Source: Planctomycetota bacterium
GTDB taxonomy: Bacteria > Planctomycetota > Phycisphaerae > WQYP01
Length of the DNA stretch: 50,399 bases
Assembly: GCA_021831565.1 (NCBI GenBank)
Contig: JAKBMM010000014.1
Coordinates: forward strand, 1-50,399
Reading direction: 5' to 3'
The notes beneath the pieces were generated by a model that was not told the origin of the DNA, ran no database searches, and worked only from the letters and a program-made list of their open reading frames with translations. This document shows positions 1 through 9,790 of the stretch, piece after piece. The position numbers were made by a program, and so were the translations under genes. The first letter of the stretch is position 1. Every line of letters begins with the position of its first letter.

Positions 1-89
1 CCGCCTCGACACCCGAACCCGCCACGCTGGCCCTGCTGGCCGTGGGCGGACTGGGCCTGCTGGCCCGGCGGCGTCGCAAACACGCCTGA
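1..89 (+). CDS. PEP-CTERM protein, C-terminal end only (5' end outside window)
   Basis: Only the last 28 codons are in the window, read in the frame starting at base 3 and ending with TGA at 87-89. The visible peptide contains the sorting signal PEPATLALLAVGGLGLLARR followed by a basic tail: a PEP motif, a hydrophobic helix and an Arg cluster. In the PEP-CTERM family this signal directs a secreted protein to an exosortase, which cleaves it and attaches it at the cell surface. The signal is nearly identical to that of the next gene (222-827), so the two are probably tandem paralogues or at least substrates of the same sorting enzyme. Nothing can be said about the body of the protein. Confidence 0.85.
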   Translation, partial: ASTPEPATLALLAVGGLGLLARRRRKHA

Positions 90-107
90 AAGAAAAGGGA
101 TAAAACC

Positions 108-142
108 CCGGCGGTGGGCCTTGTGGCGCTGCCCACCGCCGG
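108..142 (+). terminator. hairpin after the first PEP-CTERM gene
   Basis: A perfect 12-bp inverted repeat, CCGGCGGTGGGC at 108-119 and GCCCACCGCCGG at 131-142, encloses an 11-nt loop 18 nt after the stop codon. No T run follows, so it is not a canonical intrinsic terminator. It may act as a transcript-end or stability hairpin. Confidence 0.5.
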
Positions 143-166
143 AGTTCAGAAGATACCAAAAGCGCC

Positions 167-195
167 TTGTAGTGTGAGTGTCAGTTTAGTTTAGT
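167..195 (+). promoter_or_regulatory. candidate promoter of the PEP-CTERM gene
   Basis: TTGTAG (167-172) and TTTAGT (190-195) are 17 bp apart in an AT-richer stretch just before the gene at 222. The match to the sigma-70 consensus is only 3/6 and 4/6, so this is a weak guess. Confidence 0.25.
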
Positions 196-221
196 GTACT
201 TCTTACCGAAAGGGGACCATT

Positions 222-827
222 ATGTCACGGTCACGTAAACTTCCATTTGTGGCTTCACTGGCCGCGGGATGCCTGCTTTCCACCGGCGCCGCGTTCGCCG
301 GCGGATTCACGGCGCCTGCCTCCGGCAGCATGACCCTGTGGGTTAATACTTCCACGGGCGATGTCCAACTGGTCGGCAACAATGTCGAGTTTGGTGGATA
401 TGGCGTAACGACGACTGCCAACGGAACTTCCACCCAAGACCAATTTAACGTCGCTAATTACCTGAAGCCGTTGACGACGTATGACGCCGCCGGCGGCTGG
501 GGTGTTCTTACCTCACAAGCTTCGTATGTTGCCGAAGGCAATCTGTCGAGTTTTTCAACAGCCGGACCGATGCCCCCGGTTGTTGTTCTCAACAGCAGCA
601 ATGCCAGTGCATCGCCATTTCCAAATGCTTATGATCTGGGCGATATTTACAACACCTCGGCGAACAACCAGGATCTCACAATGAACTGGCTTAACAGCAG
701 CGACTTGAGCATTCCTGGTACAGTCCAGTATGGTTCTACGGTAGTTCCCGAACCGGCCACATTGGCTCTGCTGGCTGCGGGTGGCTTGGGATTGCTGGCC
801 CGGCGTCGCCGCAAGAGTTTGGCGTAA
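222..827 (+). CDS. PEP-CTERM sorting domain protein (secreted, 201 aa)
   Basis: A small exported protein. Residues 1-26 form a signal peptide with an Arg/Lys start, a hydrophobic core and an AFA end. The middle, about 145 residues, is rich in Ser, Asn, Thr and Gly and has no recognisable enzymatic motif. The C-terminus is VPEPATLALLAAGGLGLLAR followed by RRRRKSLA, a full PEP-CTERM signal. By family knowledge such proteins cross the inner membrane, are processed by exosortase and become surface or matrix components. The ATG at 222 is preceded by AAAGGGGA with good spacing. The preceding gene ends in the same signal, so the pair is likely a local duplication. No exosortase is encoded in the window. 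Confidence 0.85.
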   Translation: MSRSRKLPFVASLAAGCLLSTGAAFAGGFTAPASGSMTLWVNTSTGDVQLVGNNVEFGGYGVTTTANGTSTQDQFNVANYLKPLTTYDAAGGWGVLTSQASYVAEGNLSSFSTAGPMPPVVVLNSSNASASPFPNAYDLGDIYNTSANNQDLTMNWLNSSDLSIPGTVQYGSTVVPEPATLALLAAGGLGLLARRRRKSLA

Positions 828-855
828 AGCCGAGAAGAAATACCACCGAGCCGCG

Positions 856-1040
856 CGCGTAAGCAAGCGGCCGTGTAACCAATCCGATCCGCACGCGTAA
901 CCGAGCCGCGCGTGTAAGCAAGCGGCCGTGTAACCAATCCGATCCGCGCGTGTAAGCAAGCGGCCGTGTAACCAAACCGAGCCGCGCGTGTAAGCAAGCG
1001 GACGTGTAAACAAACCGAGCCGCGCGTGTAAGCAAGCGGA
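856..1040 (-). repeat. cluster of five short repeats, inverted relative to the 1513-1925 cluster
   Basis: Five copies of a core reading CGCGTGTAAGCAAGCGG (with C/G variation) lie 36-53 bp apart and are linked by CCGTGTAACCAA-type spacers. The reverse complement of the core, CCGCTTGCTTACACGCG, is the building block of the array at 1546-1869, so the two clusters face each other across about 470 bp. Open frames through here (for example LAYTRGSV-like peptides) come from the repeat, not from a gene. Confidence 0.85.
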
Positions 1041-1102
1041 AATGATCCGTTCGGTGACGCAACGGTGGGGGAGAGTGTCAAGGTCCCCTGCTCAAGGAAT
1101 AA

Positions 1103-1142
1103 AACCGGCCCGTACACTCTTATGTGCGGGCCGGTTCTTTTT
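1103..1142 (+). terminator. strong rho-independent terminator
   Basis: A 14-bp stem (AACCGGCCCGTACA at 1103-1116 with TGTGCGGGCCGGTT at 1123-1136, one G-U pair) has a 6-nt loop and is followed by CTTTTTAT. It terminates rightward transcription, presumably from the PEP-CTERM gene at 222-827. That would give the transcript a 3' tail of about 275 nt that includes the repeat cluster. The A-rich left flank could also serve leftward transcripts. Confidence 0.75.
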
Positions 1143-1176
1143 ATAAAACGGGCGAGCCAGCTTCCGGAATTCCCAC

Positions 1177-1470
1177 GTAACCGTTCACGGCGGCGCGGAA
1201 AACGGCCGCGGGATTGCGATCCTCGCGGCTGCCCCATGGTCGCCGCCCCCGCAGCCGTGGATGGAAATCCACGGCCGTCCGTAACCGCAAGGAAAACGGT
1301 GTTTAACGGGTCAGCCTGCTGACCGTGTCACCAATAACGCAAAACGGCCGCGGGATTGCACCACGCAGTTGCATAACTGGGGCGGCGCGGCGATTGGCGG
1401 TCCCGGCACACCGGGAAAACCCATGCCCGCCGGGACGTGCGCGAAAAACATCCGGTGCGTGAACGGTTAC
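1177..1470. mobile_element. inverted-repeat-bounded non-coding element (MITE-like), long copy
   Basis: The outer ends are GTAACCGTTCACG (1177-1189) and its exact reverse complement CGTGAACGGTTAC (1458-1470). Inside, the motif AAAACGGCCGCGGGATTGC occurs twice (near 1199 and 1340). The right part (GGGGCGGCGCGGCGATTGG, then GGTCCCGGCACACCGGGAAAA) closely matches the 155-bp copy at 43819-43973. A 9-bp hairpin with a GGAA tetraloop lies at 1254-1275 and a near-palindrome at about 1307-1326. No transposase or coding frame is visible. The copy looks like the shorter element with about 140 bp extra, or like two copies merged. Mobility is inferred from copy number and end symmetry only; flanking target duplications were not identified. 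Confidence 0.6.
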
Positions 1471-1512
1471 GTTTGGTCCGCGGGGAGCATTTTCTTCCGG
1501 CGCGGCGGCATT

Positions 1513-1925
1513 GTCCGCTTGCTGACGCGTCCGCTTGGCTTACACGTCCGCTTGCTTACACGCGCGGCTCGGTCGCGGCGCGGCTCGGCTTGCTTACACG
1601 TCCGCTTGCTTACACGCGCGGCTCGGTCGCGGCGCGGCTCGGCTTGCTTACGCGTCCGCTTGCTTACACGCGCGGCTCGGTCGCGGCGCGGCTCGGCTTG
1701 CTTACACGTCCGCTTGCTTACACGCGCGGCTCGGTCGCGGCGCGGCGCGGCTTGCTTACGCGTCCGCTTGCTTACACGCGCGGCTCGGTCGCGGCGCGGC
1801 GCGGCTTGCTTACGCGTCCGCTTGCTTACACGCGCGGCTCGGTCGCGGCGCGGCGCGGCTTGCTTTTCCGCTTGCTTACGCGCGCGGCTCGGTGGCGCGC
1901 GGCTCGGTGGCGCACGACTCGGTGG
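1513..1925 (+). repeat. 54-bp tandem array with degenerate flanking units
   Basis: Six copies of a 54-bp unit start at 1546, 1600, 1654, 1708, 1762 and 1816. Each has the pattern GTCCGCTTGCTTACACGCG, then GCTCGGTCGCGGCGCGGC, then GGCTTGCTTAC(A/G)C. Degenerate partial units precede (1513-1545) and follow (about 1868-1925). Each unit contains CGCTTGCTTACACGCGCGGC, the same core that occurs inverted at 856-1040. All six frames are largely open because 54 is a multiple of three and the array has few stops, but the predicted 18-residue peptide repeats are an artefact. I recall related repeats scattered in planctomycete genomes, so this is probably an expanded REP-like family. Confidence 0.9.
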
Positions 1926-2021
1926 CAATTCCGGTTGCCAAATTTCGGTTGCCTACTACCATTCGGCCGCGACTTGTGATACAGTGCCGTTGCGATGATG
2001 AAGAAAAAGAGGAAATATCCC

Positions 2022-2282
2022 ATGGCGCAAAAGAGCAGGTCGCGATTTGTGAATTTCAGCCGGCCGAAAATCCGCCTGGCCAAGGTGAGCAGCCTGGGCA
2101 AGGTATATGTGGATTATAAGGATATCGAAACGCTTAAGAGAATGCTTTCGATCAATGGAAAAATCCAGAGCCGATCCCGCACCGGCGCCGCCGCCTTTGA
2201 GCAGCGGCTGATTGCCTCGGCCATCAAGCGGGCGCGATTCCTGGGCATGCTACCCTATGTGGGCGCAACCAATCCTTCATAA
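2022..2282 (+). CDS. rpsR: 30S ribosomal protein bS18
   Basis: An 86-residue protein of the S18 family, which binds the platform of the small ribosomal subunit with S6. The conserved core is clear: VYVDYKDIETLKRML at 28-42, GKIQSRSRTG at 46-55, and AIKRARFLGMLPYV near 67-80, the family's RNA-binding signature. It has no cysteine, so it is the zinc-free form. An upstream in-frame ATG at 1995 would add nine residues, but GAGGA lies about 7 nt before the ATG at 2022, which is therefore preferred. The usual partners rpsF, ssb and rplI are absent. The gene stands alone after a repeat region and converges with the PH-domain gene, whose end is 6 nt away, so it may be a second S18 paralogue. Confidence 0.9.
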   Translation: MAQKSRSRFVNFSRPKIRLAKVSSLGKVYVDYKDIETLKRMLSINGKIQSRSRTGAAAFEQRLIASAIKRARFLGMLPYVGATNPS

Positions 2283-2288
2283 CCACTC

Positions 2289-2987
2289 TCACCGCCCGCG
2301 TTTGCGGAGCGCGTCCTCGATTTGCCGCCGCACGCGATCGGGATGGCGAATCCAGTTCCATAAGCCCGCGGGATGAATCGCGCCGCCGGTGGCGAAGCCG
2401 ATCGTGCCGACGCCGAAGCACCGCTGGATCGCCGGCCGCAGCAGGCGTACCTCGCTGATTCTGGAAAGGCTGACCTGAAAAATTTCCGGCTTTCGCGCGC
2501 CTTTGATGGTGACGATCCGGCAGTTGGTCAGCAGATAAAGATGGCTGATCCAGTCCATCACCCCATACATCACCCGCACAAGCACGACGGTCGCGGTAAC
2601 ATACACAAGCGTATCCGGGTGTAAAAACCTCCCGGCAAGCCCCAGTCTCTCCGCCAGAACCGCCAGAAGAACCGCCGCGGCGCAGAAACGAAAACTGCCC
2701 GCCGCAATAAACCACAACGACGGCCGAACCAGAAGAATCACAATTTCGTTGCCGTGCAGAATCGCCTCGGGATTCAGCCGGCCGGCCAACTCCCCCGCGC
2801 CGACGGCCTGACCTGTCGGCTGGGCCAGGCGGGTGTCGATCTCTCCGGACGCACCGGCGGGCGGAGAGTGGGCTGTTCCGGCGGTGATTCCACTGGCATC
2901 GGTACAGGGCGAGACAGGGCGGGATGCACCGAACACCCGGTGTCCCCGGCGGCGATCGGGAAAAGATAGAGTCGACGCGCCATCCAT
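2289..2987 (-). CDS. membrane protein with bacterial PH-like domain (bPH2/DUF304 type)
   Basis: 232 residues. The first 75 or so are low-complexity and rich in Pro, Ala and Arg. Two hydrophobic segments follow (about 85-115 and 125-150). The C-terminal 80 residues fit the bPH2 domain: YLLTNCRIVTIKG, then a polar strand SRISEVRLL, then GVGTIGFATGG and a final WNWIRHPDRVRRQIEDAL. Proteins of this kind sit in the inner membrane with the PH-like fold in the cytoplasm; their role is mostly unknown. It is the last gene of the run that begins with rpsA and follows aroA by 28 nt. The start is uncertain: the ATG at 2987 has only a weak AGG immediately upstream. Confidence 0.6.
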   Translation of the reverse strand: MDGASTLSFPDRRRGHRVFGASRPVSPCTDASGITAGTAHSPPAGASGEIDTRLAQPTGQAVGAGELAGRLNPEAILHGNEIVILLVRPSLWFIAAGSFRFCAAAVLLAVLAERLGLAGRFLHPDTLVYVTATVVLVRVMYGVMDWISHLYLLTNCRIVTIKGARKPEIFQVSLSRISEVRLLRPAIQRCFGVGTIGFATGGAIHPAGLWNWIRHPDRVRRQIEDALRKRGR

Positions 2988-3015
2988 ACCTGATCATTTT
3001 ACACTAATCTCTTAC

Positions 3016-4362
3016 TTACCGCGCCGCGGCGGTCATCGCCAGAAAATCGGTGAAGAATTCAGGATAGGTTTTGGCCGTGCAGCCGGGGTTTTCGATTTCC
3101 ACGCCTGGGACCCGCAATCCCGCCAGGGCGAACGCCATCGCCATGCGATGGTCGTCGTAGGTGGCGATGCGCGCCGGCCGGACCTCGGGCGGTGGAAAAA
3201 CGGTGATGGCATCCTGCGTGGTTTCCACCTGGGCGCCGAGTTTGGTCAGTTCCGCCTGGAGCGCGGCCAGGCGGTCGGTTTCCTTTACCCGCAGGTTGCC
3301 CACGCCCGTGATCCGCGTCGGAGAGTCGGCGAACAGGGCCAGCACGCAGAGCGTCTGGACCATGTCGGGGATCGCGTTCATGTTGATCGTCAGCCCGCGC
3401 AGGCGGTCGCGACCGGTGATGCGGACCATGGCGGTATCCATAAACATGGCGGCGCCCATCTGGTAAAGGACATCCGCAAAGAGAACGTCTCCCTGGAGGG
3501 AATTTCGCCCCAGTCCCCGGATGGTCACGCTGGCGCCGGGAATCAGCGCGGCGGCGGCCAGGAAGTAGCCGGCGTTGCTGGCGTCGGGTTCCATCCGGTA
3601 ATCGCGGGGCTGGTAGGGCTGGTCCACCGGCACATGAATCACGCAGTCCCCGATCGGCGCCGGGGCCGGCGCCGCGGCGTTCCGGGCCTCGATCGGGCAG
3701 CGCACGCCGAAGTGTTCCATCATGGCCAGCGTCATCCGCACGTAAGGTTCGCTGGTGACCGGTCCGGCGAGCACCACCCGCACCGGCCGGCGCGCCAGGG
3801 GAGCGGCCAGCAGAATAGCAGATATATATTGACTGCTCAATGTTTGTGTGAAACGGCAGGTTCCCCCGGCCCAGCCGGCGGCGGCGCCGAGAGCAAGCGG
3901 AGGGTATCCCTCCCGCTCCAGGCAGCGCGCTTTGCCACCGAGCGCAGCAATCGCCGCGAGCAATTCGCCGAGGGGCCGCCGGCGCATGCGTTCGTCGCCA
4001 TCCAGGCGGTAATCGCCCGGGGAAGCCGCCAGGATGGCCGCCAGGAAACGAATCGTCGTTCCGGAGTTTCCGCAGAAAAGTTCGCCGGAGCGGACCGGTA
4101 TATCCCCGCCGGCCCCCGCGACGCGGATGGTTTTTTCCGCTTCGTCCAGAGCCAGGGAAAAACCCAGCCGTTGCAACGCCCCGATCATGTACCGGGTATC
4201 ATCGGCCAAAAGCACGTTGCGCAGCGTGCTGGCGCCCCGGGCCAGCGCCGCCAGCGGCAGGGCGCGGTTGGTGATGCTTTTGCTGGCCGGTATGGCGGGT
4301 TGCGCGTGAAAAGCACGCTGGACCGGCGGCACACGAATCACATCCGGCGGGGTTGGGGGCAT
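3016..4362 (-). CDS. aroA: 3-phosphoshikimate 1-carboxyvinyltransferase (EPSP synthase)
   Basis: Transfers the enolpyruvyl group of phosphoenolpyruvate to shikimate 3-phosphate, the sixth step of the shikimate pathway to aromatic amino acids; cytoplasmic. The 448 residues cover the whole two-domain fold. Visible signatures are ASKSITNRA (Lys28, Ser29, Arg33, substrate binding), GNSGTTIR at 98-105 (PEP loop), TQTLSSQYISA at about 172, MEPDAS at 237-242, the catalytic Asp in IPDMV (about 323), KETDRLAA at 350-357 and DDHRMAMAF at 393-401. The start codon is 6 nt after the atpD stop, so it is probably translated from the atp message. It occupies the position where atpC normally stands, an unusual link between aromatic biosynthesis and ATP synthase. 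Confidence 0.95.
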   Translation of the reverse strand: MPPTPPDVIRVPPVQRAFHAQPAIPASKSITNRALPLAALARGASTLRNVLLADDTRYMIGALQRLGFSLALDEAEKTIRVAGAGGDIPVRSGELFCGNSGTTIRFLAAILAASPGDYRLDGDERMRRRPLGELLAAIAALGGKARCLEREGYPPLALGAAAGWAGGTCRFTQTLSSQYISAILLAAPLARRPVRVVLAGPVTSEPYVRMTLAMMEHFGVRCPIEARNAAAPAPAPIGDCVIHVPVDQPYQPRDYRMEPDASNAGYFLAAAALIPGASVTIRGLGRNSLQGDVLFADVLYQMGAAMFMDTAMVRITGRDRLRGLTINMNAIPDMVQTLCVLALFADSPTRITGVGNLRVKETDRLAALQAELTKLGAQVETTQDAITVFPPPEVRPARIATYDDHRMAMAFALAGLRVPGVEIENPGCTAKTYPEFFTDFLAMTAAAR

Positions 4363-4368
4363 GCGCGG

Positions 4369-5805
<1,437 letters not shown>

Positions 5806-5818
5806 TTACTCCAATCAA

Positions 5819-6730
5819 TTACTTAAGCGCTTCCACGCCACCCATCAGCTCGGAAAGCTCGCTGGTAATCTGCGACTGCCGCGCGCGGTTGTAATCGCGG
5901 GAAAGCCGCCGAATCATGGTTTGGGCATTTTCCGTCGCCGTGGACATGGCCACCATGCGGGCTATTTGTTCAGAAACGGCGGCATCGATAAATGCCTGAA
6001 AGACCGCGGCCTGGACCAGGGTCGGCAGGAGATCGGCCAGGATATCTGCGGCGTCGGGAAGAAACTCGCACGCCGCGGCTATTTTTGCCGGCCGGGTCTG
6101 ATCCGGCCGGCCGGCCGGCCCGGCGGCGGGCGTTTTGAAACCCGCCGGCGGCAGCACGTCCGCCACGAAAGGCTTCTGCCGGCCCGCGCTGAAAAACCGC
6201 ATGTAGACAATTTTGACGGCATCCACGCGACCGGCGGCATAGTCGTCCATCAGAAGCCGCGCCACGGGCGCGACCCGCTCGTAAGTGGGGCTGTCGCCGA
6301 GCTTCGTATAGGCGGCGCGAACTTCGCGGCGGGCGAATCGGAAATAGGCCGCTCCCTTTTTGCCCGCCACGTGTACGTCCACTCCCGGCGATTCCCGCTC
6401 CAGGTCGCGAATATGGAGCATGGCCAGACGGAGTATCTGGCTGTTGTAACCGCCCGCCAGCCCCCGATTGCTGGTTACGATCAACAGCGCGGTCCGCTTC
6501 GCCGGGCGCATTTTGAACAGGGGATGGCGCTGAACCTCGGTCAGGGTCCCGGGCGAGCGCAGGATACTTTCCACCATTGCCTGGAGTTTTTGCGCATAGA
6601 GCCGCGTATCTTTGGCCCGCTTGAGCGCTTTCTGGAAGCGCGCCGTGGCAATCATCTGCATCACTTTCGTGATCTTGTAGATGTTGCGAACGGCTTGCCG
6701 CCTCTTTTGAATTTCCCTGGCTTTGCCCAT
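5819..6730 (-). CDS. atpG: ATP synthase F1 subunit gamma
   Basis: Central rotating shaft of F1. 303 residues, slightly longer than the usual 285-290. Both ends form the expected coiled coil: the N-terminal ITKVMQMIATARFQKALKRA and the C-terminal ARMVAMSTATENAQTMIRRL, then DYNRARQSQIT. The globular part has the family motif TSNRGLAGGYN. A Pro/Ala/Gly-rich insertion near residues 205-225 (FKTPAAGPAGRPDQTRPAK) accounts for the extra length. It lies 44 nt after atpA and 16 nt before atpD. The Shine-Dalgarno sequence is weak, so translation may be coupled to atpA. Confidence 0.96.
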   Translation of the reverse strand: MGKAREIQKRRQAVRNIYKITKVMQMIATARFQKALKRAKDTRLYAQKLQAMVESILRSPGTLTEVQRHPLFKMRPAKRTALLIVTSNRGLAGGYNSQILRLAMLHIRDLERESPGVDVHVAGKKGAAYFRFARREVRAAYTKLGDSPTYERVAPVARLLMDDYAAGRVDAVKIVYMRFFSAGRQKPFVADVLPPAGFKTPAAGPAGRPDQTRPAKIAAACEFLPDAADILADLLPTLVQAAVFQAFIDAAVSEQIARMVAMSTATENAQTMIRRLSRDYNRARQSQITSELSELMGGVEALK

Positions 6731-6774
6731 GTACGCACCGTAAACGATTTACCCGCCGCTTCCCATCCCGTTCG

Positions 6775-8382
<1,608 letters not shown>

Positions 8383-8433
8383 TCAACCACCTACAAAACA
8401 TTGTATTTATATCCACTATATTTTATTATTTTT

Positions 8434-9033
8434 TCAGCCGGCGCCCGGCGCGCCGCCTTTTTCGCGCAGGCCGGCCAGAACGCTCCGCCGCAATTGCGCC
8501 CGCATGGCCGCGAGTTTCCGCCGGGCGGTCCCATCGATCAGCCGGTCGCCGATGCGCAGTTGCACCCCCGCGATCAGCAGCGGATCCACCGCGAGGTTCA
8601 GATCCACTCTCCGGCCCAGCACGCCGGCCAACCGCTCGGCAATCAGCTGCCGCCGGCTTTCCTCCCAAGGCGTCGGCGCGATCACCTCCACCGCCACGCA
8701 ATGGGACCGCTCCTTTTCCAGCGCCTGGAATAACGCCACAAAATCAGGGAGGAACTCCAGCCGGTCGCGGCGGGCCATGGCGCGGATCGCTCCGAGTGTC
8801 TGGGACTGCAAGCCGGCGGCGAAAACCTTTTCCACCGTGGCGAGTTTTTCGCCCGTGGAAATGGTGGCCGCCCGCAAAAAGACGTGCCACCGCGGCGCGG
8901 CGCGCAGAACGGCCGCCAGGGCCTCCATATCCGCCGCGACATCGCTCAGGCATCCGGCGGCGCGGGCCGAATCAAACAGAGCGATGGCGTATACCTTGAC
9001 GCCCGTGGATATTTGCCAATTCGTCTGAAGCAC
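8434..9033 (-). CDS. atpH: ATP synthase F1 subunit delta
   Basis: Peripheral-stalk protein that joins the F1 head to the b subunits. 199 residues. The N-terminal six-helix domain begins VKVYAIALFDSARAAG. The C-terminal family signature is readable as DPLLIAGVQLRIGDRLIDGT, where most homologues end in DGS or DAS. It is located between atpF (15 nt gap) and atpA (51 nt gap), as expected. The start is a GTG with AAGGG 2-3 nt upstream; no better ATG exists near the beginning of the conserved domain. Confidence 0.93.
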   Translation of the reverse strand: MLQTNWQISTGVKVYAIALFDSARAAGCLSDVAADMEALAAVLRAAPRWHVFLRAATISTGEKLATVEKVFAAGLQSQTLGAIRAMARRDRLEFLPDFVALFQALEKERSHCVAVEVIAPTPWEESRRQLIAERLAGVLGRRVDLNLAVDPLLIAGVQLRIGDRLIDGTARRKLAAMRAQLRRSVLAGLREKGGAPGAG

Positions 9034-9048
9034 AACCCTTCACCATTC

Positions 9049-9723
9049 TTAACCGGGGATATCCGACAACCGCGTGAGAGATTCATCCAGCAGTTTCTGA
9101 CGGTCGGCCGGGTTGACTTCGCGTTCGAGAATCCGCGACGCGATATCCACGCTCAGATCAACGGCCTTGAGGGCTATTTGATCCAGGGCCTGCCGCCTGG
9201 CGGCCTCGATGTCCCGCAAGGCCTGCTCCTTGAGCGCCTTGGACTGAGCCTGCGCCTGCTGGTGGATCGTCTGGGCCGCCTTGGACGCATCTTGTTTGGC
9301 CTGCTGGAGCTCCCGCGCCGCTTCCCGCTGGACCTGGGCTATTTTCTCTTCGAGTTGCCGGCGGGTCTGCTCGACACGGGCATGGGCCTCCGCCGCCGCC
9401 TGCACGCTTTGGCGGATGGCCTGTTCACGCTGCTGCAGACCCCGCAGCAGGGGCCGCCAGGCGTAACGCCCCAGAATGGTTACCAGCAGGATGAAGATAA
9501 TCAGCGTGAAAAAGGCCATGCCGGGATCAACCGACAATAAGCCACCGGCGCCCCCACCGGCGCCGCGGCCGGCGCCGGAAGCCGCCGCGGCGGCGTGGAC
9601 CGGCCGTAGCGCCACGGCGCCCAGCAGCAACCACGCCGCGACGGCTGCGGCCGGCAACAGGATGCGGTCGGGTCCACGGCCCGGCAAAAACAGTTGGCGA
9701 ATCCGATTGCACACTTTGTTCAT
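9049..9723 (-). CDS. atpF: ATP synthase Fo subunit b with N-terminal extension
   Basis: Peripheral stalk of the ATP synthase. 224 residues against a typical 155-170. The extra part is N-terminal: residues 20-45 form a hydrophobic, signal-peptide-like segment ending in PVHAAAAA, followed by an Ala/Gly-rich linker to about residue 62. The normal b subunit then begins: a membrane helix at about 68-86 (MAFFTLIIFILLVTILGRYA), and a long Gln/Ala/Glu-rich helix to the end that forms the stalk dimer. GGAAGG lies about 10 nt before the ATG at 9723, so the extension is likely translated. It may be a cleaved signal peptide, which would place the N-terminus correctly in the periplasm; this is inference. 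Confidence 0.92.
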   Translation of the reverse strand: MNKVCNRIRQLFLPGRGPDRILLPAAAVAAWLLLGAVALRPVHAAAAASGAGRGAGGGAGGLLSVDPGMAFFTLIIFILLVTILGRYAWRPLLRGLQQREQAIRQSVQAAAEAHARVEQTRRQLEEKIAQVQREAARELQQAKQDASKAAQTIHQQAQAQSKALKEQALRDIEAARRQALDQIALKAVDLSVDIASRILEREVNPADRQKLLDESLTRLSDIPG

Positions 9724-9790
9724 GACGAATATGCCTTCCCGGCGCCCGGGGATTCCATACGCGGAACCGTCCGGGGGCCGCGCGGAAATT

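Noticed and set aside
1546-1869. CRISPR array
   Set aside because: The 54-bp units are directly adjacent with no unique spacers, and no cas gene is present.
840-1930. Open reading frames with repeated LAYTRGSV- or ACLHARLG-like peptides
   Set aside because: They occur in several frames of both strands and derive from 54-bp or shorter DNA repeats; no ribosome-binding site or composition expected of a protein.
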